64,000 bases of DNA from Planctomycetota bacterium (GTDB taxonomy: Bacteria > Planctomycetota > UBA8742 > UBA2392). This document shows positions 1 through 7,680 of this stretch, one piece after another. Below the pieces are notes generated by a model, which did no database searches, had not been told where the DNA came from, and saw only the letters and a program-made list of their open reading frames with translations. The stretch covers positions 1 to 64,000 of the forward strand of contig JAJVIO010000008.1 of assembly GCA_022071975.1 (NCBI GenBank). Direction: 5' to 3'. Every line of letters starts with the position of its first letter. The stretch's first letter is position 1. Made by a program: the position numbers and the translations under genes.

Positions 1-36
1 CTCGCCGGCCCGTCGCTGGTGGATACCGAGAAATAG
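1..36 (+). other. Fragment of a reading frame ending at an amber codon
   Basis: The first eleven codons of the window read LAGPSLVDTEK and end at TAG (34-36). This is the same frame as the VWA protein that follows. Proteins of that type normally run from an N-terminal membrane region through a short linker straight into the VWA metal-site motif. The fragment therefore looks like the linker of one original gene rather than the end of a separate gene. Confidence 0.45.
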
Positions 37-81
37 GTAGAGGGAAGCAAGGTCGCCATCCTGATCGACGACAGCCTGTCG

Positions 82-2961
82 ATGGGGGGCGAATCCCGCG
101 AGTTCCCGATTTTCAACGTGCTGGACGACCGTGAGTCTTCCGACGTCAAGCTGACACGCGACGACCTGGAGCGCTTCGGCATCCGCATCGACAAGCCGCC
201 CGCCCAGGGTTTCGTCACGCTGTCCGACGACGAACTGGCGGTGCGCGGTTTCGTGCGCAAGGTGGTACGCCAGCGCGCCGGCCGCCTGATCGCGCGGCTG
301 AAGGAGATGCACGGCAAGGAGTTCCAGATCCGCGACTGGCAGCAGGCCCGCGCCGACGTCGAACGCCTGTCCGCCGAGGCCGACCTGCTGCAGTCCGCCC
401 TGTCGGGCGAGCTGGCCAAGCCGGAGGGCCAGATCGACGAGGGCGAGAAACGCCGCCTCGAGACAGCGCTGAACGAGAAGCTGGGCGAAATCCAGCGCCG
501 CGAAACCCGCTTCGCCGAGCTGCTGGGCGGCGACCCGAAGGACCCCGCCATCCAGAAGAAACGCGCGCTGGTCGAAAACCTGCTCGAGACCGTGCACGCC
601 GAGGGGCCGCGCCGCTGGGACATCGCATGTGAGCTGGTGACCGAGGGGGCGAAACTCGCGGTGCCGAGCGGTTCGCAGGTGGACCTGATCGAGCTGCTGA
701 AGCAGAAGGCTGTCGAAATCGAGGCCAAGGGCAAGCAGGACGAAGCCGAGAAGCCGCGCCGCATGTCGATGGTGCGCTACTTCGTGTTTTCCACCAAGTT
801 CGGGCGCGACCAGCTGACCGACGAGGCGATCCTGGAGATCGACCCCGCCGAGCTTGATTTCCGCGCGCCGCAGGGCCGCCTCACCGAGCTCGACAAGGCG
901 CTCTCCGAAGTGCGCCGCTACTACACCGATGAAGACGACCTCGCCACCGTGATGGTGCTGACCGACGGGCGCGACACCACGCCCGCCGCGGAGCGCGAGA
1001 CCGCCGCGCCAAGGCTCAAGCCCGGCATCGAGGTGGTCACCGTCGCGATCGGCAACCCCAAGCCCGTCAAGGTGCTCGAGCTGCTCAGCGTGTCCGCCGA
1101 CCGTGAAATCCTGAAGGGCGACTTCCTCGACTTCAAGCTCAAGATCCGCGCCGACAAGGCCTACCGCGCCGATCCCGCATCCGGCAAGCCGGGCATCGAG
1201 GTGAAGGTCATCCTGTGCGAGGACTCGGTCACCAACCCGGTACCGTACAGCGAGCTCAACGGCCGTCCCGTGCGCGGCGCCGACGGCATGACCATCGAGC
1301 TGGGCAGCGAAGAGCTGGCCGAGGTGAAGATCCGCTTCAAGCCGAGCGTGACCGGCAAGCACGTGTACTTCCTGAAGCTGAACGACGACCGCCTGCCTGA
1401 CGAAGACACCTACCGCAACAACGTGAAGGAGCACTACGTCGAGATCATCGACCGCAAGATCAAGGTGCTCTACCTCGAGCAGCGCTTCCGCTGGGAAGCC
1501 CGCGCGCTGAACGAGGCGCTCAAGCGCGACAAGAAGCTGGAGTACCAGGGCTTCTTCTTCGACGCCCAGGACGGCTGGACCCAGCCCACCAGCAACTACG
1601 ACGAAGAGGTGAAGAAGAACGTCAAGCCGCTCGGCTGGCCCTTCTTCGGCAATGGCAAGGTCGTGCGCGAGAAGGAAGAGTTCTTCAAGCTCAACTACGA
1701 CGTGATCATCCTGGGCGACATCGACCCCGCCAGCCCGTTCTGGCGCTTCGAGTACTGGGACTGGATCGAGGAGTGGGTCTCGCGCCAGCGCGGCGGACTG
1801 ATCCTGCTTGCCGGCCAGTCCTACAATCCCAGCGCCTACGCCAACAACGAGAAGGCCCGCGCGCTGTACCCCGTCGAGCTCGACTTCCCCAGCGGCTACG
1901 AGTCACAGGTGAATCGCGCCGTGCTGAAGTACTGGCGGCTCACGCCGGCCGGCCGCGCCCACGAGGTGCATCGCCTCAGCAGCAACCAGGACCGCAACGA
2001 CGAGCTGTGGGGCAAGGTAACCGACGGCAACTACGAACACGGCGAGCTGCACGGCTTGTACTGGTACCAGGTCACCGGCGGCATCAAGCCCGCGCCCGCG
2101 GTCGCGCTGTCTCGCGTGGCGCGCGACGGCCCCGTGGCCGGCGACGGCGAGGTGCTGACGGCCGCCATGCCCTACGGCAACGGCATGACCTTCTACTGCG
2201 GCAGCGACGACACCCATTACTGGCGCCAGTGGGTGGGGGACTACTACTTTTACCGCTTCTGGCAGAACTCGATCCGCTTCGTGGCCAGCCGGCGCCTGGC
2301 CGGCAAGCAGCAGCGCGTGGACGTCTACACCGACAAGACCAAGTACCAGGTCAGTGAGGACGTGAAAATCTACGTCGAGCTGCTGGGCGACATCTACAGT
2401 GAGGTGGTACAGAACCAGCTCAAAGAACTGAAAGAGCTGCCGGCCGGCGAGGACGACGCAGAGGTGCGCCGGATTATCGTGGACGTGCAAGCCCGCAGCC
2501 AGGGCCGTTTGACGTCGCGCCGCGTCGTGCTGCGCGAAGTGAGCTGGAGCCCCAACCTGTTCGAGGGCGTCGTCGAGGCCAACGAGCCCGGCCAGTTCGA
2601 CGTGTGGGTGCGCGGCTATGAAGAAAGCCGCAAGACCCCGCACCGCTACACGGTGATCGCGCCGATCGCCGAGCTGCGCAACCTGACGCTCGACATCGAC
2701 GGCCTGAAAGAGCGGGCAACCAAGCTGCCGCCCGGCCGCGCGCCGCTGGCCTACCAGGACGGCAAGCGCCTTTACCTGATGACCGACGCCGGCGACGCGG
2801 CGCTTGAGATCCGCGAACGCGAGAACGAGGTCAAAGGCATCACCACGCTGGTGTGGGACCGCAACGAAGACCGTTTCGGCCTGCGTACCCTGCTGCTGGT
2901 GCTGCTGATCCTGCTGCTGGCCGGCGAATGGCTGACCCGCAAGCTGGTGCGCATGGTCTAA
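82..2961 (+). CDS. VWA-domain membrane protein with amidotransferase-like core, 5' part missing
   Basis: This is a large envelope protein of the VWA/BatA-like type found widely in planctomycetes; its function is unknown. The metal-site motif DxSxS (DDSLS) is encoded at 67-81, before the first ATG at 82, and a later VWA strand reads VMVLTDGRDTT near residue 290. The middle contains KIKVLYLEQRFRWEARALNE (about residue 458), typical of the glutamine-amidotransferase-like domain these proteins carry. The C-terminus is one membrane helix (about residues 932-952) followed by RKLVRMV. No ATG, GTG or TTG occurs between the TAG at 34-36 and position 82, so any product starting at 82 lacks the MIDAS motif. 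The gene is either disrupted or carries a sequence error. Family assignment is firm; the start is not. Confidence 0.8.
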   Translation: MGGESREFPIFNVLDDRESSDVKLTRDDLERFGIRIDKPPAQGFVTLSDDELAVRGFVRKVVRQRAGRLIARLKEMHGKEFQIRDWQQARADVERLSAEADLLQSALSGELAKPEGQIDEGEKRRLETALNEKLGEIQRRETRFAELLGGDPKDPAIQKKRALVENLLETVHAEGPRRWDIACELVTEGAKLAVPSGSQVDLIELLKQKAVEIEAKGKQDEAEKPRRMSMVRYFVFSTKFGRDQLTDEAILEIDPAELDFRAPQGRLTELDKALSEVRRYYTDEDDLATVMVLTDGRDTTPAAERETAAPRLKPGIEVVTVAIGNPKPVKVLELLSVSADREILKGDFLDFKLKIRADKAYRADPASGKPGIEVKVILCEDSVTNPVPYSELNGRPVRGADGMTIELGSEELAEVKIRFKPSVTGKHVYFLKLNDDRLPDEDTYRNNVKEHYVEIIDRKIKVLYLEQRFRWEARALNEALKRDKKLEYQGFFFDAQDGWTQPTSNYDEEVKKNVKPLGWPFFGNGKVVREKEEFFKLNYDVIILGDIDPASPFWRFEYWDWIEEWVSRQRGGLILLAGQSYNPSAYANNEKARALYPVELDFPSGYESQVNRAVLKYWRLTPAGRAHEVHRLSSNQDRNDELWGKVTDGNYEHGELHGLYWYQVTGGIKPAPAVALSRVARDGPVAGDGEVLTAAMPYGNGMTFYCGSDDTHYWRQWVGDYYFYRFWQNSIRFVASRRLAGKQQRVDVYTDKTKYQVSEDVKIYVELLGDIYSEVVQNQLKELKELPAGEDDAEVRRIIVDVQARSQGRLTSRRVVLREVSWSPNLFEGVVEANEPGQFDVWVRGYEESRKTPHRYTVIAPIAELRNLTLDIDGLKERATKLPPGRAPLAYQDGKRLYLMTDAGDAALEIRERENEVKGITTLVWDRNEDRFGLRTLLLVLLILLLAGEWLTRKLVRMV

Positions 2962-2965
2962 ACGG

Positions 2966-3050
2966 CAGGTTGCAGGGGTTAGGTTGTAGGTTGTAGGGAT
3001 TGCCCTGCACGTCCCCCTACAACCTACAAGCTGAAACCTATAACCTGCAG
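2966..3050. repeat. Imperfect inverted repeat of 'ggttgtaggttgtaggg' type
   Basis: The left arm (2966-2998) is built from GTAGGTT-like units. The right arm (3015-3050) is built from CCTACAACCT-like units and is close to the reverse complement of the left. The arms flank about 16 bases. The block fills the gap between the VWA gene and holA and may run into the first codons of holA. It resembles the short periodic intergenic repeats seen elsewhere in this window. Confidence 0.7.
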
Positions 3051-3053
3051 CTT

Positions 3054-4115
3054 GTGCCCAAGCCCGTTCCCGCAACCGAGTTCCTGAAAGCGCCCGACAA
3101 GCTTGAGAAAGCGCCGGTCTACGCCGTGTTCGGGCCCGAGGAGTACCTGCGCCGCAAGTGCCTGCGGGCGCTGCTCGCCACGCTGCAGACCCGCGGCCTG
3201 GAAATCCGCCGTGTGCACGTGGAAGACACCATCGCGAACCTGCTCGATGACCTGCGCTCACCCAGCCTGTTCGGCGGCGACTTCGCGGCCGTGGTGCTGA
3301 ACCAGCGGGTGGGCCCGCGCCACGAAGTGACCACGCGTTTCAAGGACGAGCTGGCGGCCTACCTGGAAAAACCGGGCAAACGCAACGTGCTGGTGTTCGA
3401 CGGCGCGACGTTTCAACGCAACCTGACGGTGCCCAAGCGCGTGTGCGAAAACTTCCCCAGCGTGATCTGCGAGGAGCTGAAGCCCTGGGACGCCCGCGGC
3501 TGGCACCAGCTGGCGGCGGCCGCCGCCTCCGAGCTGGGCCTGAAGGCCGACGACCGGGCGCTGACGGCGCTGCGTGAGTACACGGGTGGCAGCCTGGCGC
3601 GCGCGGAGTCCGAATTGCACAAGCTGGTCCTGCTGAGCGACAACGGGCGCTTGACGGCCGACGACATCGCCCACGCCTGCGGCTACGAGGGCGCGGACAT
3701 GACTTTCCCGCTGTGTGACGCGATTCTCGCGGGAGACACAAGACAGGCGCTGGCCCATGCCGCTAAAATGGCTGGCAAAGCGGAGACGGGCTCGGTACTC
3801 TCTTTGTTCGCGCTCCTGCGGCTGCAAGTGGTGGCCCTGGGGCGCGCCGCACTGGCACTGCGGCAGGGAGGTTCCGCTCCGGACGCGTTGACGGCATCCA
3901 GGGCCAGGCTTCGGGACAACCTGAAGTCGGGCTTTCTGGCCACGGCGCGCGGTCTGGACCGGAATTCGATCCAGGACGCGATCAAAATATTGTTGAACGC
4001 CGACGAAACCATGAAGTCGTCTTCGCCAGATCCGGCTAATCTGCTGGTGTCCGTGGTGGCAAGGCTTTGCGAAACTTTACACAAACGGGAAACCGAACGT
4101 TCCCTTGTTCGTTAG
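3054..4115 (+). CDS. holA: DNA polymerase III subunit delta
   Basis: The delta subunit opens the sliding clamp within the clamp-loader complex during chromosome replication. The sequence has the family pattern: an N-terminal AAA-like start VYAVFGPEEYLRRKCLRAL, the strand VLVFDGATFQRN, a central ELHKLVLLSDNGRLTADDI segment and an all-helical C-terminal collar. At 353 residues it has the usual length. The frame is open from a TTG at 3000, but those codons would be repeat sequence. The GTG at 3054 follows the repeat and precedes the first family-like residues, so I place the start there with moderate confidence. It lies downstream of the VWA gene on the same strand. Confidence 0.85.
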   Translation: MPKPVPATEFLKAPDKLEKAPVYAVFGPEEYLRRKCLRALLATLQTRGLEIRRVHVEDTIANLLDDLRSPSLFGGDFAAVVLNQRVGPRHEVTTRFKDELAAYLEKPGKRNVLVFDGATFQRNLTVPKRVCENFPSVICEELKPWDARGWHQLAAAAASELGLKADDRALTALREYTGGSLARAESELHKLVLLSDNGRLTADDIAHACGYEGADMTFPLCDAILAGDTRQALAHAAKMAGKAETGSVLSLFALLRLQVVALGRAALALRQGGSAPDALTASRARLRDNLKSGFLATARGLDRNSIQDAIKILLNADETMKSSSPDPANLLVSVVARLCETLHKRETERSLVR

Positions 4116-4147
4116 CAACAACCTGAGGCACAACAACAGAGGCTAAG

Positions 4148-5155
4148 GTGGTCCCCGACTACGACGACGACGATATTGTAGAGGATTACGAAGAAGTATC
4201 CTCTGGTTCAGCCCGCAGGGTCAGCTCTGGCCAGGGCGGTCCGGTGAAGCGTCCCAGCTCGGGTGCGCGCCCCTCCACCACGGCCATGCCCGCCCTTCCG
4301 CCCGAAGAAACCCAGCAGGATCAAGCGGGCAAGGGCAAGATCAGCCACAAGTCCGCCAAGATGATCTGGATCATCTGCATCGCCATCACGGTGCTGGGAC
4401 TGGCGGCGGTCATTGCCGACGTCGCATTTGACGCTTTCGGCCGGCGCGCGGGCGGCAACACCACGCCCGTGAATGCCGACAACCCGCGCACGAACCGCAC
4501 CGGCCTGCCGCCCAAGGACAACAAGAGCCCGCGTGAGCAGGCGGAAGACGACTTCCAGGGCGCCGTCGTCACGATGATGAAGCAGATGGAGAGCTCAAAG
4601 GCCTGGGACCTTTACTGGGTCTCCTTCCTTGAGTTTGACTCCGCCTATGACAAGGCCATCGAGATGAAGAAGGCCGGCGCGCCGGGCGAAGAGCTTGATG
4701 CCGCGTGGGCGGAAACCATCCGCTGCTGGTACAAGACCCGCTACGCCAGTGAGCTGTTCAAGCACCACTTCGACCGCAACCAGGTCTCGCTGGATTTCTT
4801 CCCCATCAACATCCAGGACCGCGCCCAGTACAGCGACCTCTCCACGGAGCAGCTGCAAAGCGCGGACATCCGCGCCTACCAGGCCGCCCACGCGAAGATC
4901 GACACCAAGTCGGCCAAGGTCAACAAGTTCCAGACCGACGTGCTGAAGTACGACCTGACGGCATCCAAGGTGTACCAGGACCCGGCCTGGGAAGAGAAGT
5001 CCTTCGGCGAGTACAAGAACAAGTGGAAGGCGGCTTCCGTGCCCTCCGGCAAGCAGTTCGACCAGGCCGACCTCGATTTCGTAAACGGCCCGGATTACAA
5101 GGAGGGCGAAGAAAAACGCTGGGAGGCCTTCCTGAAAGAGAAAGAAGGCGGTTGA
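4148..5155 (+). CDS. Single-pass membrane protein of unknown function
   Basis: I do not recognise this 335-residue protein. It starts with GTG after an AGAGG-like ribosome site. Residues 1-60 are an acidic, Ser/Pro-rich cytoplasmic tail (DYDDDDIVEDYEE near the start). One membrane helix follows at about 72-92 (MIWIICIAITVLGLAAVIAD). The remaining 240 residues are soluble, charged and mostly helical, probably outside the inner membrane. It lies 32 bases after holA and ends before a strong hairpin terminator. Confidence 0.7.
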   Translation: MVPDYDDDDIVEDYEEVSSGSARRVSSGQGGPVKRPSSGARPSTTAMPALPPEETQQDQAGKGKISHKSAKMIWIICIAITVLGLAAVIADVAFDAFGRRAGGNTTPVNADNPRTNRTGLPPKDNKSPREQAEDDFQGAVVTMMKQMESSKAWDLYWVSFLEFDSAYDKAIEMKKAGAPGEELDAAWAETIRCWYKTRYASELFKHHFDRNQVSLDFFPINIQDRAQYSDLSTEQLQSADIRAYQAAHAKIDTKSAKVNKFQTDVLKYDLTASKVYQDPAWEEKSFGEYKNKWKAASVPSGKQFDQADLDFVNGPDYKEGEEKRWEAFLKEKEGG

Positions 5156-5173
5156 TTCCGCGATACACAAACG

Positions 5174-5199
5174 GCGGGGGGCGCATGCCCCCCGCTTTG
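5174..5199 (+). terminator. Rho-independent terminator after the 4148-5155 gene
   Basis: A perfect 9-bp G/C stem, GCGGGGGGC (5174-5182) pairing with GCCCCCCGC (5187-5195), closes a four-base GCAT loop and is followed by TTT. It ends the holA-containing transcript. Confidence 0.75.
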
Positions 5200-5268
5200 C
5201 ATTTGGATTGCACCCGGGGCGCTGTTCTGTTTGGCTAGTAGGGCTGGGCCTGAGATGAGGGATCAGAC

Positions 5269-6030
5269 ATGGGAAAACTGCTGCACGTTGCCGTCTATGT
5301 GTTCGCTGTAATCGGCATCCTGATGACCGCCGGTGTGGGCTACGTCTACGTCGCCAACAGCCAGCTGATGGGCGAGTTCTGGTCCGTGAAGGACGACTTC
5401 CGTGCCGTGCCCGACGAACGACGCACCGAGGTAGTGGCCGAGTTGCCCGCCCGCATCACCTTCGAGAAGGAAGTCGCCGCTGAGATGGCCGAGCTGCCGG
5501 AAGAACGCCGCGCCGAGCTGTATGAGCAGCTGACCAAGAGCCGCGAGCAGGTCTACGCCCAATTCAAGACCCGCATCACCGCAGAGGCCGCCGTGGCCCG
5601 CGAGGCCAAGAAAGCCCAGAAAGATGTGAAGCAGGTGGCCGAGGAAATCGAAAAGAAGCTCGGCAAAGTCAACGTCGGCATCGACCTGACCGGCAAGGGC
5701 AAGTCCGGCCCGGACAACCTGGCCGACGTCAACAGCGCCAAGGGCGACGTCGCTGACGCGCGCCTGGCCTACGGTGAAGCGCTGGAATCACGCGACGGCG
5801 CACGCCGCGTTACCGCGGCCGTGGGTGTGCTGGAAGCGCTGGACAAGCTGGGTGACAAGGTGCAGGCCGCGCGCAGGAAGAGCCTCAGCGCCGACGAGAA
5901 GGACCGCCTGTCAGACGTGGTGAAAGACGCCAAGGCCACACTCTACGACGTGAAGCAGACGCCGAAACTTTCAGATGACGCCAAGGCCAAGAAGCTGATG
6001 GCCAGCATCCCGCAGAAACTCAACGAGTAA
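5269..6030 (+). CDS. Membrane-anchored coiled-coil protein of unknown function
   Basis: This 253-residue protein begins with one membrane helix (about residues 5-30, LLHVAVYVFAVIGILMTAGV). The rest is a charged region with strong coiled-coil character: runs such as REAKKAQKDVKQVAEEIEKK are rich in Ala, Glu and Lys at heptad spacing. I see no enzymatic motif. A scaffold or spacer role in the envelope is possible. The gene has its own intergenic space upstream and ends in a bidirectional terminator shared with nnrE. Confidence 0.7.
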   Translation: MGKLLHVAVYVFAVIGILMTAGVGYVYVANSQLMGEFWSVKDDFRAVPDERRTEVVAELPARITFEKEVAAEMAELPEERRAELYEQLTKSREQVYAQFKTRITAEAAVAREAKKAQKDVKQVAEEIEKKLGKVNVGIDLTGKGKSGPDNLADVNSAKGDVADARLAYGEALESRDGARRVTAAVGVLEALDKLGDKVQAARRKSLSADEKDRLSDVVKDAKATLYDVKQTPKLSDDAKAKKLMASIPQKLNE

Positions 6031-6047
6031 CGCCGCAACAGACGTGA

Positions 6048-6072
6048 AACCGGCGGGCTCAGCCCGCCGGTT
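6048..6072. terminator. Bidirectional terminator between convergent genes
   Basis: AACCGGCGGGC (6048-6058) pairs perfectly with GCCCGCCGGTT (6062-6072) around a three-base loop. It lies between the end of the forward coiled-coil gene and the end of the reverse nnrE gene, and could end both transcripts. Confidence 0.7.
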
Positions 6073-6087
6073 CGCACTTCGGCGCGT

Positions 6088-6888
6088 TCACCGCGCCAGC
6101 GCCTCTTCGACGTACGCGCGCGGGATGCCGATCTCGGCGACAGTCACCTGGCCGCAGAAGGTGGGACCGGCCGCCTGGAAAAAGCCCGGCTTGGCGGCTA
6201 CGAAAGTGACCGTGCTGTCTGCGCGGATGCAGACGCCCAGGATGTCGCCGGTGTCGGCATCGAGGCCGCTGGGGATATCCACCGCCAGCTTCGGCGTGTC
6301 GGCATCATTGGCTGCTTCGATCACCGCCCGGAACGGGTCTTCAATCGTGCGCGTCAGGCCGGTGCCGAACAGTGCGTCAATAATCAGCGGCGCCTCAGTG
6401 AACACCGGCCATGCCGCTTTCAGTTGCGGGCGCTCTCGCAACTCGTGAATCTCGATGCCCAGGCCCCGCAGCAGCCTCGCATTCAGCTGCACGTCGCCCG
6501 GTGCTTTCTCAAGCTCAGCGGGATCGCCCACGTAGTAGGCGCGCACCGCGTGACCCCGGTTGTGCAGGGTGCGCGCGATCGCCAGCCCGTCGCCGCCGTT
6601 GTTGCCGGGCCCGCACAGCACCACGACCGGGGTGCCGGCGGTGTGCAGCTTCGCTTTCCAGCGTTCCAGTTCCTCGACGTTGCGGGGGATGTCGTCTTTG
6701 CTGCCCGGCTGGCGCAACCGGGCCATGGCGCGCGCGACGCCGTCGATGCGCAGCACACGCTCCGCTTCGTCGGCGCAGGCGCGGGCGGCGTTTTCCATCA
6801 GCAGCATGGACGGCATGCCGTATTCGTGGATGGCCCGGCGGTCCAGTTCGCGGACCTGCTCGCGCGTCAATGTCTTCGGGTCTGGCAT
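6088..6888 (-). CDS. nnrE: NAD(P)H-hydrate epimerase
   Basis: This enzyme interconverts the R and S epimers of damaged, hydrated NAD(P)H so that a partner dehydratase can repair it. The 266-residue protein is a single YjeF-N domain. It has the glycine-rich loop VLCGPGNNGGDGLAIAR, the DALFGTGL strand and the DIPSGLDADTG motif, then a lysine in FVAAKPGFF. Many bacteria fuse this domain to the dehydratase (NnrD); here it stands alone and no dehydratase gene is in the window. It runs convergently with the upstream forward gene and divergently from the thioesterase, with about 80 bases between starts. Confidence 0.9.
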   Translation of the reverse strand: MPDPKTLTREQVRELDRRAIHEYGMPSMLLMENAARACADEAERVLRIDGVARAMARLRQPGSKDDIPRNVEELERWKAKLHTAGTPVVVLCGPGNNGGDGLAIARTLHNRGHAVRAYYVGDPAELEKAPGDVQLNARLLRGLGIEIHELRERPQLKAAWPVFTEAPLIIDALFGTGLTRTIEDPFRAVIEAANDADTPKLAVDIPSGLDADTGDILGVCIRADSTVTFVAAKPGFFQAAGPTFCGQVTVAEIGIPRAYVEEALAR

Positions 6889-6966
6889 GCCGCCACGCTA
6901 ATACCGGCCTGCCGGGCCGACAAGCGACCAACTGGCGCACGCGCCGTGAATGGGTAAAACCGCGCC

Positions 6967-7374
6967 ATGCCCTACGACGTCAAAGTGCGAGTGCGCTACG
7001 CCGAGACCGACCAGATGGGCGTGGTCTATCACAGCAACTACCTCGTGTACTTCGAGATCGGCCGCACCGAGATGATGCGCGCGGCCGGCATCAGCTACGC
7101 CGAGTTGGAGGCGCGGGGCTATGTGCTGGCGGTGATCGAGTCGTCCATGCGCCACACGGGCAGCGCGAAGTACGACGACGAGCTGACAGTGCGCACCTGG
7201 TTGCGCGAGGTGACCAAGACACGACTGCGCTTCGAGTATGCGGTAATGCGCGACGACAAGCCGCTGACCACAGGCCACACGGTGCTGGCGTTCCTGAGCC
7301 GCGCCGAAGGCATGCGCCCGGTGCGCGCGCCCGAAGACGCGCACGCAAAGGCAATGCAGGCCTGCGAGCCGTAG
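6967..7374 (+). CDS. YbgC-family acyl-CoA thioesterase
   Basis: This is a 135-residue hot-dog-fold thioesterase that hydrolyses acyl-CoA thioesters; the physiological substrate cannot be read from sequence. The signature RYAETDQMGVVYHSNYLVYF near the N-terminus contains the catalytic Asp of the YbgC/4-hydroxybenzoyl-CoA thioesterase group. RLRFEYAVMRDDKPLTTGHT in the second half matches the central strands. Length is typical. In proteobacteria ybgC sits beside tolQRA; here the ExbB/ExbD genes lie 30 kb away. Confidence 0.88.
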   Translation: MPYDVKVRVRYAETDQMGVVYHSNYLVYFEIGRTEMMRAAGISYAELEARGYVLAVIESSMRHTGSAKYDDELTVRTWLREVTKTRLRFEYAVMRDDKPLTTGHTVLAFLSRAEGMRPVRAPEDAHAKAMQACEP

Positions 7375-7379
7375 AGCAA

Positions 7380-7463
7380 GGGACTGTCCCAGGTTCGGGG
7401 ACTGTCCCAGGTTCGGGGACTGTCCCAGGTTCGGGGACTGTCCCCGCAGTTGGGGACTGTCCC
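7380..7463. repeat. Five tandem copies of the dyad GGGACTGTCCC
   Basis: The 11-base element (GGGAC-T-GTCCC, inverted arms around one base) occurs at 7380, 7398, 7416, 7434 and 7453. Spacing is 18, 18, 18 and 19 bases. The first spacers read AGGTTCG. The array starts within ten bases of the thioesterase stop codon. Confidence 0.9.
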
Positions 7464-7510
7464 CGTCTTCGAGCGTGAACTGGCCTACCGCCGCGGGTGG
7501 AACAGCGAAT

Positions 7511-7583
7511 TTCCAATAACCAACTTTCAATTACCAATGACCTCGGAACCGAGCGCAATTGAACATTGGTAATTGGTTATTTG
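7511..7583. repeat. AT-rich inverted repeat of 'ccaataaccaatt' type
   Basis: The left arm (7511-7539) is made of CCAATAACCAACTTTCAATT-like units; the right arm (7557-7583) carries the complementary TTGGTAATTGGTTATTTG. Its AT-rich composition contrasts sharply with the surrounding GC-rich DNA. It is flanked on both sides by the GGGACTGTCCC clusters. Confidence 0.75.
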
Positions 7584-7642
7584 CGGTTTAGCACCGTGCA
7601 GGGCTGCTTCCGGCTTCGAACGCTTCTGCCTCTTCGACGACA

Positions 7643-7672
7643 GGGACAGTCCCCAAAATCGGGGACAGTCCC
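7643..7672. repeat. Two copies of GGGACAGTCCC (inverted orientation)
   Basis: Two copies at 7643 and 7662, 19 bases apart, are the reverse complement of the upstream GGGACTGTCCC array. They end eight bases before the mnmE stop codon. Confidence 0.85.
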
Positions 7673-7680
7673 TGTTCGAC

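Larger units (their letters stand above)
7375..7680. other. Gene-free repeat region between the thioesterase and mnmE
   Basis: These 306 bases hold no convincing gene. They contain two GGGACTGTCCC-type clusters in opposite orientation, and between them an AT-rich inverted repeat. The whole gap is therefore a nested, roughly symmetric set of repeats between two convergent genes. Confidence 0.8.

Noticed and set aside
34-36. Amber codon read as an amino acid
   Set aside because: TAG is the normal stop of several complete genes in this window, and no suppressor tRNA or insertion signal is visible.
1903-3261. 452-codon open frame on the reverse strand
   Set aside because: It lies antisense to the VWA gene and holA, has biased composition with no family motif, and is a by-product of GC-rich codons.
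7380-7463. CRISPR array
   Set aside because: Repeats are 11 bases with 7-8-base spacers that are nearly identical to one another; no cas gene is near.
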